Positions 21,830 through 29,332 of a stretch of DNA of 64,000 nt are shown here, one piece after another (the stretch's first letter is position 1; each line of letters begins with the position of its first letter). The position numbers and the translations under genes are program-made. This stretch comes from Marinobacterium weihaiense (GTDB lineage: Bacteria > Pseudomonadota > Gammaproteobacteria > Pseudomonadales > Balneatricaceae), in assembly GCF_019061305.1 (NCBI RefSeq), contig NZ_JAHQZT010000001.1, positions 62,001 through 126,000 on the forward strand. The letters run 5' to 3'. Below the pieces are notes generated by a model. It ran no database searches, had not been told where the DNA came from, and saw only the letters and a list, made by a program, of their open reading frames with translations.

Positions 21830-23725
21830 ATGACGTATCATGCAGAATACACCAAGTCTGTTGAAGCCCCCGAAACGTTCTGGGCCGAGAAGGCAGCTGA
21901 GCTGCCCTGGTTCAAACAGCCGGAGCAGATTCTGTCCAAGGATGAGAATGGTATCGATCGCTGGTTTGCCGATGGCGAGATGAATACCGCCTATATGGCA
22001 CTGGACTACCATGTCGAAAATGGACGTGCCGATCAGGCCGCCATTATCTACGACTCTCCGGTCGCCGATACCAAGCGCGTTATCACCTACCGTGAAATGC
22101 GTGATCAGGTGGCCAGCTTTGCAGGCGTACTCAAAGCTCAGGGCGTTGCGAAGGGCGACCGCGTGGTCATTTACATGCCAATGGTACCGGAAGCGCTGAT
22201 CGCCATGTATGCCGTTGCCCGTCTGGGTGCGATCCACTCGGTGGTATTCGGTGGCTTTGCACCGCATGAACTGGCTGTACGTATCGAAGATGCCGAGCCC
22301 AAGGTCATTGTGACGGCTTCCTGCGGTATCGAAGTGTCCAAGGTAATCGAATACAAGCCGATGCTCGACGAAGCCATCGAGCAATCCGTGCACAAGCCGG
22401 ATGCCTGCGTGGTGCTGCAGCGTCCCCAGGCCAAGGCCGAGCTGGTTGCAGGCCGTGATCTCGATTGGGAAGAGGCCATTGCCCAGGCCGAGCCGGCCGA
22501 CTGCGTTCCGGTCAAGGGTACCGATCCGCTGTACATCCTCTATACCTCCGGCACGACCGGCAAGCCCAAGGGTGTGGTACGTGATAACGGCGGCCATGCC
22601 GCTGCGCTCAAGTACTCCATGAAGGCAATCTACAATATCGAGCCGGGCGATGTCTTCCTGGCCGCGTCTGATGTGGGCTGGGTTGTGGGTCATTCCTACA
22701 TCGTCTATGCGCCGCTTCTGGCTGGCGCGACCACCATCGTGTACGAAGGCAAACCGGTTCGCACTCCGGACGCCGGTGCCTTCTGGCGCCTGTGTGAAGA
22801 GTACAAGATCAAGGCACTGTTTGCGGCACCGACGGCCTTCCGTGCCATCAAGAAGGAAGACCCGGAGGGCAAGCTGGTTGGCAACTATGATCTGTCCAAC
22901 CTGGAAATCATCTTCATGGCCGGCGAGCGTTTGGACCCGCCGACCTACCACTGGACCATCGAGAAAACCGGCAAGCCGGTCATCGACCACTGGTGGCAGA
23001 CCGAAACTGGCTGGGCCATCTGCGGTAATCTGATGGGCATCGAAGCCAAAGAACCCAAACCGGGCTCCGCATCCTTGCCGATTCCGGGCTTCAACGTCCA
23101 GATTCTTGATTCTGACGGCAATGAGCTGCCGGCCGGCGAGCAGGGTGCCATTGCCATCAAGCTGCCGCTGCCGCCCAGCTGCCTGCCGACCGTCTGGAAC
23201 AACCACGAACGTTTCAAGAGCGGCTATCTGACAGACTATCCGGGTTATTACACCTCTGGTGACGGCGGCTACAAGGATGAAGATGGTTACGTTTTCATCA
23301 TGGGACGCACCGATGATGTCATCAACGTGGCCGGCCACCGTCTCTCGACCGGTGAAATGGAAGAGATCATTGCCGACCATCCGGCAGTGGCCGAATGTGC
23401 CGTCATCGGCATCAACGACAACCTCAAGGGTCAGGCTCCGGTAGGCCTGGTCCTGCTGAAGGACGGTGTTGATATTGATGAAGAGGAACTGGAGAAGGAA
23501 TTGATCGCCATGGTGCGCAAGGAGATCGGTCCGATCGCCTGCTTCAACAAGGCAATGGTGGTACAGCGCCTGCCGAAGACGCGTTCTGGCAAGATCCTGC
23601 GCAAGCTGATGCGCCAGATTGCGGATGGTCAGGAGTATACCGTGCCGTCCACGATCGATGATCCGAGCAGCCTGGCAGAAATCGAAGCGCTGATGGATGA
23701 GCGCGGCCTGGTCCAGCACGCCTGA
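21830..23725 (+). CDS. prpE: Propionyl-CoA synthetase (acyl-CoA synthetase, ACSS3/PrpE type)
   Basis: AMP-forming ligase that activates propionate, and probably acetate, to its CoA ester. 631 residues. AMP-binding P-loop YTSGTTGKPKGVVRD is near residues 240-254; the following NGGHAAALKYSM distinguishes PrpE-type from Acs enzymes. Core motifs are WWQTETGW and YTSGDGGYKDEDGY. The C-terminal PKTRSGKILRK carries the adenylation lysine that is acetylated in this family. Substrate preference is inferred. It stands alone with its own terminator; no methylcitrate genes are next to it. Confidence 0.9.
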   Translation: MTYHAEYTKSVEAPETFWAEKAAELPWFKQPEQILSKDENGIDRWFADGEMNTAYMALDYHVENGRADQAAIIYDSPVADTKRVITYREMRDQVASFAGVLKAQGVAKGDRVVIYMPMVPEALIAMYAVARLGAIHSVVFGGFAPHELAVRIEDAEPKVIVTASCGIEVSKVIEYKPMLDEAIEQSVHKPDACVVLQRPQAKAELVAGRDLDWEEAIAQAEPADCVPVKGTDPLYILYTSGTTGKPKGVVRDNGGHAAALKYSMKAIYNIEPGDVFLAASDVGWVVGHSYIVYAPLLAGATTIVYEGKPVRTPDAGAFWRLCEEYKIKALFAAPTAFRAIKKEDPEGKLVGNYDLSNLEIIFMAGERLDPPTYHWTIEKTGKPVIDHWWQTETGWAICGNLMGIEAKEPKPGSASLPIPGFNVQILDSDGNELPAGEQGAIAIKLPLPPSCLPTVWNNHERFKSGYLTDYPGYYTSGDGGYKDEDGYVFIMGRTDDVINVAGHRLSTGEMEEIIADHPAVAECAVIGINDNLKGQAPVGLVLLKDGVDIDEEELEKELIAMVRKEIGPIACFNKAMVVQRLPKTRSGKILRKLMRQIADGQEYTVPSTIDDPSSLAEIEALMDERGLVQHA

Positions 23726-23750
23726 TTAGCTGAACGGTATCGAATGACAA

Positions 23751-23775
23751 AGGCAGCCTCAAGGCTGCCTTTTTT
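23751..23775 (+). terminator. Terminator after prpE
   Basis: Perfect 9-bp stem AGGCAGCCT/AGGCTGCCT with a two-base loop, then a T6 run to 23775. Confidence 0.92.
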
Positions 23776-23860
23776 ACGTTTATAAGCATTGGTGCCCGCG
23801 GACACACGAAACGGACTCGGTGTGCTGGCTGGCGCCGAAAACCGGCAGACAGCAGGTTTC

Positions 23861-23907
23861 AGCCCTTATCAGGCCGCCGCAGCGAGTGCGACGTCCTGAT
23901 AAGGGCT
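23861..23907 (-). other. Long hairpin across the stop codon of the 59-residue gene
   Basis: Perfect 13-bp inverted repeat AGCCCTTATCAGG / CCTGATAAGGGCT (23861-23873 and 23895-23907). The 5' arm in mRNA sense encodes SPYQD, and the 3' arm contains the TGA stop. No T run follows, so it is not a standard terminator; it could be an RNase III site. Confidence 0.75.
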
Positions 23908-24048
23908 GATGCCCTTGTGCTTTACCTTGCCACGCTTGAGCGCTTTCTTGCGATCTTCAAATTTGGCTGCCTTGTTGAAACAGCGAGCGTGTTTGGCAAC
24001 GTAGTTACGAGTGTCTGGTTCCACTGTGCCGTGTTCCCGTTTTTTCAT
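23869..24048 (-). CDS. Small basic protein, 59 residues, possible ArfA-like rescue factor
   Basis: 59 residues, very basic in the middle (KFEDRKKALKRGKVKHKG) with an Ala-rich end. ATG 24048 has a strong AGGAG eight bases upstream, so it is a real gene despite its size. I do not recognise the family with certainty; it resembles small DUF7230-type proteins. The KHKG-x2-PY stretch also recalls the end of the conserved part of ArfA, a stalled-ribosome rescue factor. Supporting that idea, the last codons and the TGA form the arms of a 13-bp hairpin, like the stem-loop inside arfA genes. This is speculation. The 327 bases upstream (24049-24375) show no gene. Confidence 0.6.
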   Translation of the reverse strand: MKKREHGTVEPDTRNYVAKHARCFNKAAKFEDRKKALKRGKVKHKGISPYQDVALAAAA

Positions 24049-24375
24049 CGTTTTCTCCTGGGCAAGAAGCCCGCGATGGGTATGAATGTGCGCACCAACG
24101 CAAGGCACGCATTTTGTGGTCTAGTCCGGCGTTTCCACACCTGCACAGCAGTAACCGGCTCGGCATCCTTGTTGACGCTTCCTTGAAGCAAGGGTCTGGC
24201 TCAGAGGGCATGGAGTGCCACGCGGCAGGCATGGAATTGAACAGGCAGCAGATTAGAAAACAAACACGCCCGCTGCAAGCATTTATGGCCCCAGATCCAC
24301 AATATAGGCTGGCGCACGCTGGCATGCACCGGACACCAAGAACCCGTTCCAATGTCCGATGCTCGCGCCGATGTC

Positions 24376-24825
24376 CTATTGGCGGTCCTGGCCATGAGTG
24401 GGCCGGTGTGCCAGATGCCAGCGGGTGGCAAAGGTGCCGACAACAAAGGCAGCCACAACGGTCAGAATGTCGCTATCGGCAAAGCTCAGGGACGTCAGCA
24501 TGGGGCCCGGGCAATAACCGGCCAGTCCCCAGCCGATTCCGAAAATGGCCCCGCCCATTACGATGCGTTTATCGACCTGCTGGCGCGTAGGCAATTGGAA
24601 GTACTCAGCCAGCAGCGGCTTGTTGCGCTTGAGAATCAGCGGGGTCGCGATCATGTTGATCAACAGGCCTCCGGCCATGACAAAAGCCAGCGACGGATCC
24701 CATTGTCCGGTAATATCCAGGAAGTTGATGACCTTGGCCGGATCAATCATTTGTGCCACCGAGAGGCCAAAGCCGAACAGGGTGCCGGCCAGCAGGGCGG
24801 CGATAATACGTTTGCCATGTGTCAT
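24376..24825 (-). CDS. YeeE/YedE-type sulfur transporter half, DUF6691-like
   Basis: Inner-membrane protein of about 149 residues with four predicted helices. It has the half-transporter pattern MIDPAKVINFLDITGQWDPS and the Cys motif GWGLAGYCPGP near the C-terminus. Pairs of this gene with the next one are thought to form a channel for thiosulfate or other sulfur species. ATG 24825 begins one base after the TGA of the upstream partner, so the pair is translationally coupled. Function assigned by family only. Confidence 0.85.
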   Translation of the reverse strand: MTHGKRIIAALLAGTLFGFGLSVAQMIDPAKVINFLDITGQWDPSLAFVMAGGLLINMIATPLILKRNKPLLAEYFQLPTRQQVDKRIVMGGAIFGIGWGLAGYCPGPMLTSLSFADSDILTVVAAFVVGTFATRWHLAHRPTHGQDRQ

Positions 24826-24826
24826 A

Positions 24827-25270
24827 TCAGGCGGCTCCCAGCAGATGACGGGTGACAAAAACGGTCAGCAGCGCGCTGCCCATGAAGCAGAGCGTCGCCA
24901 CAAGCGAGCGAGGACTGCGTCGAGCCAAGCCACAAATGCCGTGACCACTGGTGCAACCGCTCCCGATCTGAGTGCCGATGCCCACCAACAGCCCCCCCGC
25001 AATCAGCCACGGCTTGCTGACAACCGCTTGAATATGCTCGACGCCGGCACCGAAACCCGTGAGCTGATACAGCAGTCCGCCCAATACCAAGCCGACGAGA
25101 AACACGATCCGCCAGCCGATATCACCCTTTGACTCGGGATAGATCACGCCGCCGGCGATACCGGAAATGCCGGCGATGCGTCCCTTGGCATAGAGCAGAA
25201 AAGCGGCAGCCAGCCCGATCAGAGCACCGCCGATCAAGGCGGGCCATGGCGTAAAGTTCACGATGGTCAT
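24827..25270 (-). CDS. YeeE/YedE family sulfur-transport membrane protein
   Basis: 147 residues, four predicted helices, first gene of the coupled pair. The signature GIGTQIGSGCTSGHGICGLA holds the conserved Cys that passes sulfur in characterised YeeE. Such pairs are often controlled by an ArsR-type sulfide sensor (BigR) and sit beside persulfide dioxygenase genes; neither is present here. A promoter with an AT-rich repeat is directly upstream. Confidence 0.88.
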   Translation of the reverse strand: MTIVNFTPWPALIGGALIGLAAAFLLYAKGRIAGISGIAGGVIYPESKGDIGWRIVFLVGLVLGGLLYQLTGFGAGVEHIQAVVSKPWLIAGGLLVGIGTQIGSGCTSGHGICGLARRSPRSLVATLCFMGSALLTVFVTRHLLGAA

Positions 25271-25286
25271 AAGCGAAGCACCCTAT

Positions 25287-25333
25287 TTATTAGATTGTTC
25301 TTATATATTAGCCAGTCCTGCATGGCCGCTCAA
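25287..25333 (-). promoter_or_regulatory. Promoter and AT-rich repeat upstream of the sulfur-transporter pair
   Basis: Minus strand: -35 TTGAGC (25333-25328), 17-base spacer, -10 TAATAT (25310-25305). The -10 and start region carry a repeated TATTAG block, AT-rich like the sites of ArsR-type sulfide sensors. The regulator is not in the window. Confidence 0.5.
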
Positions 25334-25410
25334 GCATAGCGTGACACGGATATCTGGTGAATGGGGCGACCAATTGTTAAAGTGGTCTTATACATTAAGC
25401 ATTTAAGTAC

Positions 25411-26715
25411 TTGTATATGAATGAAATATCTGCAGCCATCCCGCTGTTTGATGCCGTTGATCACCTTGAAGACGGCAATGCACAGGTCAACGAATATCTG
25501 GCACGCGTAACACTTGGTCGGGTCGATGATGCGGCACTGGTCTATGAGTACTCGGTGGACTGGCTGCTGGAACAGCGCGCCAGTGAAAACAACTACAAGA
25601 CCTACAGGTCCGAGCTGACCACCTTTCTGTACTGGTGCTTCGAGATCGAACAGGCGAGTCCGCTGGCGATTACCCGGCGCAGCCTGTTTCGTTACGTCGA
25701 GTTCTGCCGCCAGCCCCCGGATGTTTTGATTGGCTATTTCAACACCGCCCAGTTCAAAACCCATAAGGAAACCGGTGAGCGGCTGCCGAACCCTGCCTGG
25801 CGGCTGTTTCTGGGCCGGCGCCGCGACGGGGAAATACTGCCGTATCGACTCAGCGAACCGGCCTTACGGACCAAGCTGGCAATTCTGTCAGCCTACTACA
25901 GTTATCTAATCGACGAGGAGCTGACCGAACGCAACCCCGCGCGACAAATCCTCAAAAGCGGCGTTTTCAAGGCCGGTGACCAGTTTCGCGCCAGTGGCGA
26001 AGATAACGAAAACCTCAAGGCATTCAGCGAGCTGCAATGGTCCTATGTGATGGGAACCGCCCTGAAGCTGGCACAGACCGATCCGGAGCTGCACGAACGC
26101 ACACTGTTCCTGGTCAGCCTCATGTACGGCTGTTATCTGCGCATATCGGAAGTTTCGGCGCGGCCGGGGTTTGCCCCAATGATGGGACAGTTCCGGCGTG
26201 ACAGCCAGACCGGCATCTGGAGCTATCACATTCCACGCAGTAAGGGCGGCAAGCAGCGCAGTGTTGCCGTGTCCCATGCACTGCTGACAGCCCTGAAGCG
26301 TTACCGCCGCTACCTGGGGCTGAGTGATTTGCCGCCCCCGGGAGATGAAACTCCGCTGTTTGTCCGCCATCGGGCAGCGGGGCACGGCCGCGATGCGGGC
26401 ATTCAAAATGCCAACCTGGGCATTCGTCAGATACGCGAGTTGCTGGATGAGCTTTTCAGCCAGGCCGCCGTGAGCGCGGAAGAGGACGGTTTTATCGAAG
26501 ATGCCAACGAGATCCGACAAATGACACCTCACAGTCTGCGTCACACGGGCATCACCCATGATATCAACCTGAACGGCCGCCCCTTGTCACATGTTCAGGC
26601 TGATGCCGGCCATGACAGTATCGACACGACCTCGCGCTACCTCCATACCAGTCGTGTCGAACGGCATGAGTCGGCGGCAGGCAAAAAGCTGGATCGCCTG
26701 CAGGAAGCGGAATGA
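25411..26715 (+). CDS. Tyrosine recombinase (phage-integrase family)
   Basis: 434 residues. A SAM-like N-terminal domain (about 40-170) is followed by the catalytic domain with the full active-site set: Arg244 (YLRISE), Lys278 (SKGGKQR), His374-x2-Arg377 (HSLRHT), His401 (AGHDS) and nucleophile Tyr410 (TSRYLHT). It should therefore be active. ATG 25411 and 25417 are both possible starts. It stands alone at the left edge of the accessory region; no partner recombinase, excisionase or phage gene is adjacent. Target site unknown. Confidence 0.92.
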   Translation: MYMNEISAAIPLFDAVDHLEDGNAQVNEYLARVTLGRVDDAALVYEYSVDWLLEQRASENNYKTYRSELTTFLYWCFEIEQASPLAITRRSLFRYVEFCRQPPDVLIGYFNTAQFKTHKETGERLPNPAWRLFLGRRRDGEILPYRLSEPALRTKLAILSAYYSYLIDEELTERNPARQILKSGVFKAGDQFRASGEDNENLKAFSELQWSYVMGTALKLAQTDPELHERTLFLVSLMYGCYLRISEVSARPGFAPMMGQFRRDSQTGIWSYHIPRSKGGKQRSVAVSHALLTALKRYRRYLGLSDLPPPGDETPLFVRHRAAGHGRDAGIQNANLGIRQIRELLDELFSQAAVSAEEDGFIEDANEIRQMTPHSLRHTGITHDINLNGRPLSHVQADAGHDSIDTTSRYLHTSRVERHESAAGKKLDRLQEAE

Positions 26716-28147
26716 CAGCCGGTACCGGGCTACGCTTATGGCAGTGCTCACGTAAGGGGCAGGGCATGTGATCCAAGATACGTACCGGTGTGCTGATGGC
26801 GGTTCCAACCCGGCGGATACCGAGGAGCCTCCTTTGATTTATGCCGTGTCCTGGCGCGGCGGTGAGGAATCGTGCCAGGTTGTAAGGGTGATCTCGACAA
26901 ACACCCTGAGCGCGTCAATATCCATGCCATCGCAGTGGGTATCACACTCCGGGAGGCCTGGCTTACAGAGCAGCGGGTGAACTTTCTGTATCCGGGCTCA
27001 AATTCGTTACTGGATATGTGGCACAGGCTGCAGTTACCACTGTACAGCCCGTACAAGTGCCTGGGCGTGAGTCCGGCGCCCGATGTCTCGGGTCGGTTGG
27101 CAGGCAGAACGACCACACACGCAACCGAACATGACACGGCTGATCAAAAAGCCATCGAGTTCATGTAGCCAGCCGGTTTGTGGCTATCAGGCAATTGTAC
27201 CGACATCTTGGCCATAGCGCCGGAACTAACGCCACAGGTGTAGCGGCAACGTTCATGCCGACACGCGACTGTGCGGAAATACCCATGAGTCAGACATGAG
27301 GTGCATGCCGATCATAGTAACGGGCATTTTCAAGCGCTTCCTGACCATTGCACAGCGCGCAGCATTGCAAGCGGCAAACCGATCTCAACCGTGCGCTGAA
27401 AGTGACTGACCGACGACTGCGTGACAACGAAAAACCACTGTGATCAGACACGCAGACATGGTACGTGCTGAAGGCTGATCAGCACGACCAGAGTGCAGAG
27501 CACGGAACAAGCTCAAGACTGTCAGGATACTCAGCCAGCGACGCCAGATAACCGGCATACAGGGGTCAGTGATTGATTCGATGCACAGGCAATACAGGAT
27601 GGACTGCAAGATTCATGCGAAGCCAGCCTGAGCAGGACTTCAAGCATGGTATGAAAGATGAATCTGGCGAGTCAAAAGTCAGCGATGGCCGAATGCCAAA
27701 ATGGCCTGATATGGATATGCCGATAAATCAGGTTATCGGTATTGAGGTGCATGATAGCCATCGAGGCTGCCACCCCGATAAGACCGCCTCACCAAAGCAC
27801 CGAAATGCCACAATATTACACTTCGTATAATGTATATTATGTTAAATTAACTATTATTTCAGGCTCATGGTTTCTGGGCTTGTGACGCTTCCAACCACGT
27901 TGGGATTACGTACCGGCAATTTGGTATTCATCTTGGTGCCCTTACACTCCGGGCGTCATCCTGATTTTGTGGCTACCTCAAAGTGCCTGCGCCCTGAACC
28001 TGAGTCGTCAGTGCTTCCCTGTGCTAACTAACGCTCTGCTGACTTATCAGTCGATTAAGCCCCCTGAATTTGGTGCGGAGAGTCGCGAAGATTTGAGTTT
28101 TGCGGGCTGAAAGCCGTTCCGTGCAAGCTGGTGACGACTGTACGCGA
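26716..28147. other. 1.4 kb without recognisable genes
   Basis: Only short open frames, none with a convincing start or familiar sequence; the longest is 98 codons at 26872-27168 on the + strand. A hairpin CCGATAA/TTATCGG lies at 27720-27739, and a loxP-like segment at 27817-27850. The stretch turns AT-rich around 27810-27860. It looks like decayed mobile DNA, but I cannot identify the source. Confidence 0.5.
27817..27850 (+). other. loxP-like sequence (16-base exact core)
   Basis: ACTTCGTATAATGTAT at 27820-27835 is identical to 16 consecutive bases of P1 loxP (10 of 13 in one arm plus 6 of 8 spacer bases). The other arm matches at only about 8 of 13. It is also part of an ATAAT/ATTAT inverted repeat. 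Activity as a recombination site is unproven. Confidence 0.4.
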
Positions 28148-28699
28148 TTAGTGCATGGCCTCGCGTGGGTCTGGTAGCTGCTTCAGCAGATTGTGCATCT
28201 CTGCAGCTGGCCAAATGAACTCTCGCTTCTTCATGCCTTTGATCCCGCATGGTCGCTCACACAGCTTCGCCGACACTGAGTATGGTCCCAGTTCCATGAT
28301 GTCACGGCCATCCCAGGTAAATGCATCCAGATCAAGCATCATGTTTTTCAATGTGCCTTGTACTGATCGGCTGCACACTGTGTCGAAGCTCAGTTCATCG
28401 ACCAAGCCAATGGCTCGTTCCATCAACTCTGCGGGATAACCCAGCTTGAGCATGGTGTTGGCCAGCATATCCCTGAACCAGAACGTCAGTGCCTTGAGCT
28501 CTTTTTGCGTCACGCCGATCAACGCCAATGAGAACCGCGTCTGGTCGTGGGTAAACACCAGACACTGACGACGCTGAATCGTGGTGATATTGGCATGCCA
28601 TTCACCCAATGCAGATGGGCTTTCCTCAGGCGCATCTGCAATCTCAAAACCTGCCTTTTTGAGCTTGTCGGCCAACTTCTTGGTAACGTGGATTCTCAT
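28148..28699 (-). CDS. DUF6933-like protein
   Basis: 183 residues beginning MRIHVTKKLADKLKKAG, which resembles the DUF6933 family (MxIHxTxKLxxKL start, followed by a QRRQCLVFTHDQTRFSL strand). A charged C-terminal half ends in LKQLPDPREAMH. No catalytic motif is visible. It follows the hsdR remnant by 24 bases on the same strand inside the accessory region. Function unknown; family call moderate. Confidence 0.6.
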   Translation of the reverse strand: MRIHVTKKLADKLKKAGFEIADAPEESPSALGEWHANITTIQRRQCLVFTHDQTRFSLALIGVTQKELKALTFWFRDMLANTMLKLGYPAELMERAIGLVDELSFDTVCSRSVQGTLKNMMLDLDAFTWDGRDIMELGPYSVSAKLCERPCGIKGMKKREFIWPAAEMHNLLKQLPDPREAMH

Positions 28700-28723
28700 G
28701 TTTTTACCATAATCCCTTGATAC

Positions 28724-29032
28724 CTATGCATTTCCCTTGTTCAGCAGCATGTCAAATACCACTCGCGCAAACCCTTGAGCGACCTGCGGATTACTGAGAA
28801 TCTGCAGCATCTGGTTCTGGTGTGCTTCCGAGCTTCCCATGACTGCATCATCGACCGCCTGCGGAAAGTCACCGAGAAATGCCTGCTCAGGTGTGTTGTT
28901 CCTCAGCTGGTGCATCACACGATCATTCTCCCCTACTTTATCCGCTACGGTGCGGGCGTAATTGAGCATATCGGCATCGGCCAGGTTGTCGGTCAATTGG
29001 TATGTCCGTTGCCAGTTGTATCGTTCCATCAA
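28724..29032 (-). pseudogene. Probable 3' remnant of type I restriction subunit hsdR
   Basis: 102 codons from a TTG at 29032 (an ATG follows at 29029), without a ribosome site. The frame stays open 16 codons further upstream to a TAA at 29080-29078, with protein-like sequence, as if the coding region once continued. The end (NNTPEQAFLGDFPQAVDDAV, then SSEAHQNQMLQ and GFARVVFDMLL) resembles, from memory, the C-terminal segment of HsdR. The motor and nuclease domains are absent and no hsdM or hsdS is nearby. It could also be a free-standing small protein of unknown role. Confidence 0.45.
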
Positions 29033-29332
29033 GTAGAAGCTGATATCCCGTTGGGCTTCACTGGCTGAAATATATCCTTATATCCTGATGTCGCGGTGCG
29101 TGAGGACACCTGCAGACATCCGCCGGGGCCACACGGTGGCCAATAATCTGGCTACACTGCGCCTGTCGCCTTCAACCAGTTAACGTCGAGAAACGACCAA
29201 GAAAGCCAGCACCCGCCTGGAACAACGGCTGGCGGCTATGAATATCAGCCATCTGGAGAACGTGATACATACTTAAAAATGTTCACGCTCTCACCCCGGC
29301 CTTGCAGGTGTTAAAGAGACTGAATACTTCGA

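Noticed and set aside
21815-23719. 634-codon open frame on the minus strand opposite prpE
   Set aside because: It mirrors a clear PrpE enzyme on the + strand; such long antisense frames come from codon bias. No familiar domain or ribosome site supports it.
26872-27168. 98-codon + strand frame in the gene-poor stretch
   Set aside because: No ribosome site, no recognisable motif, and comparable open frames exist on the other strand.
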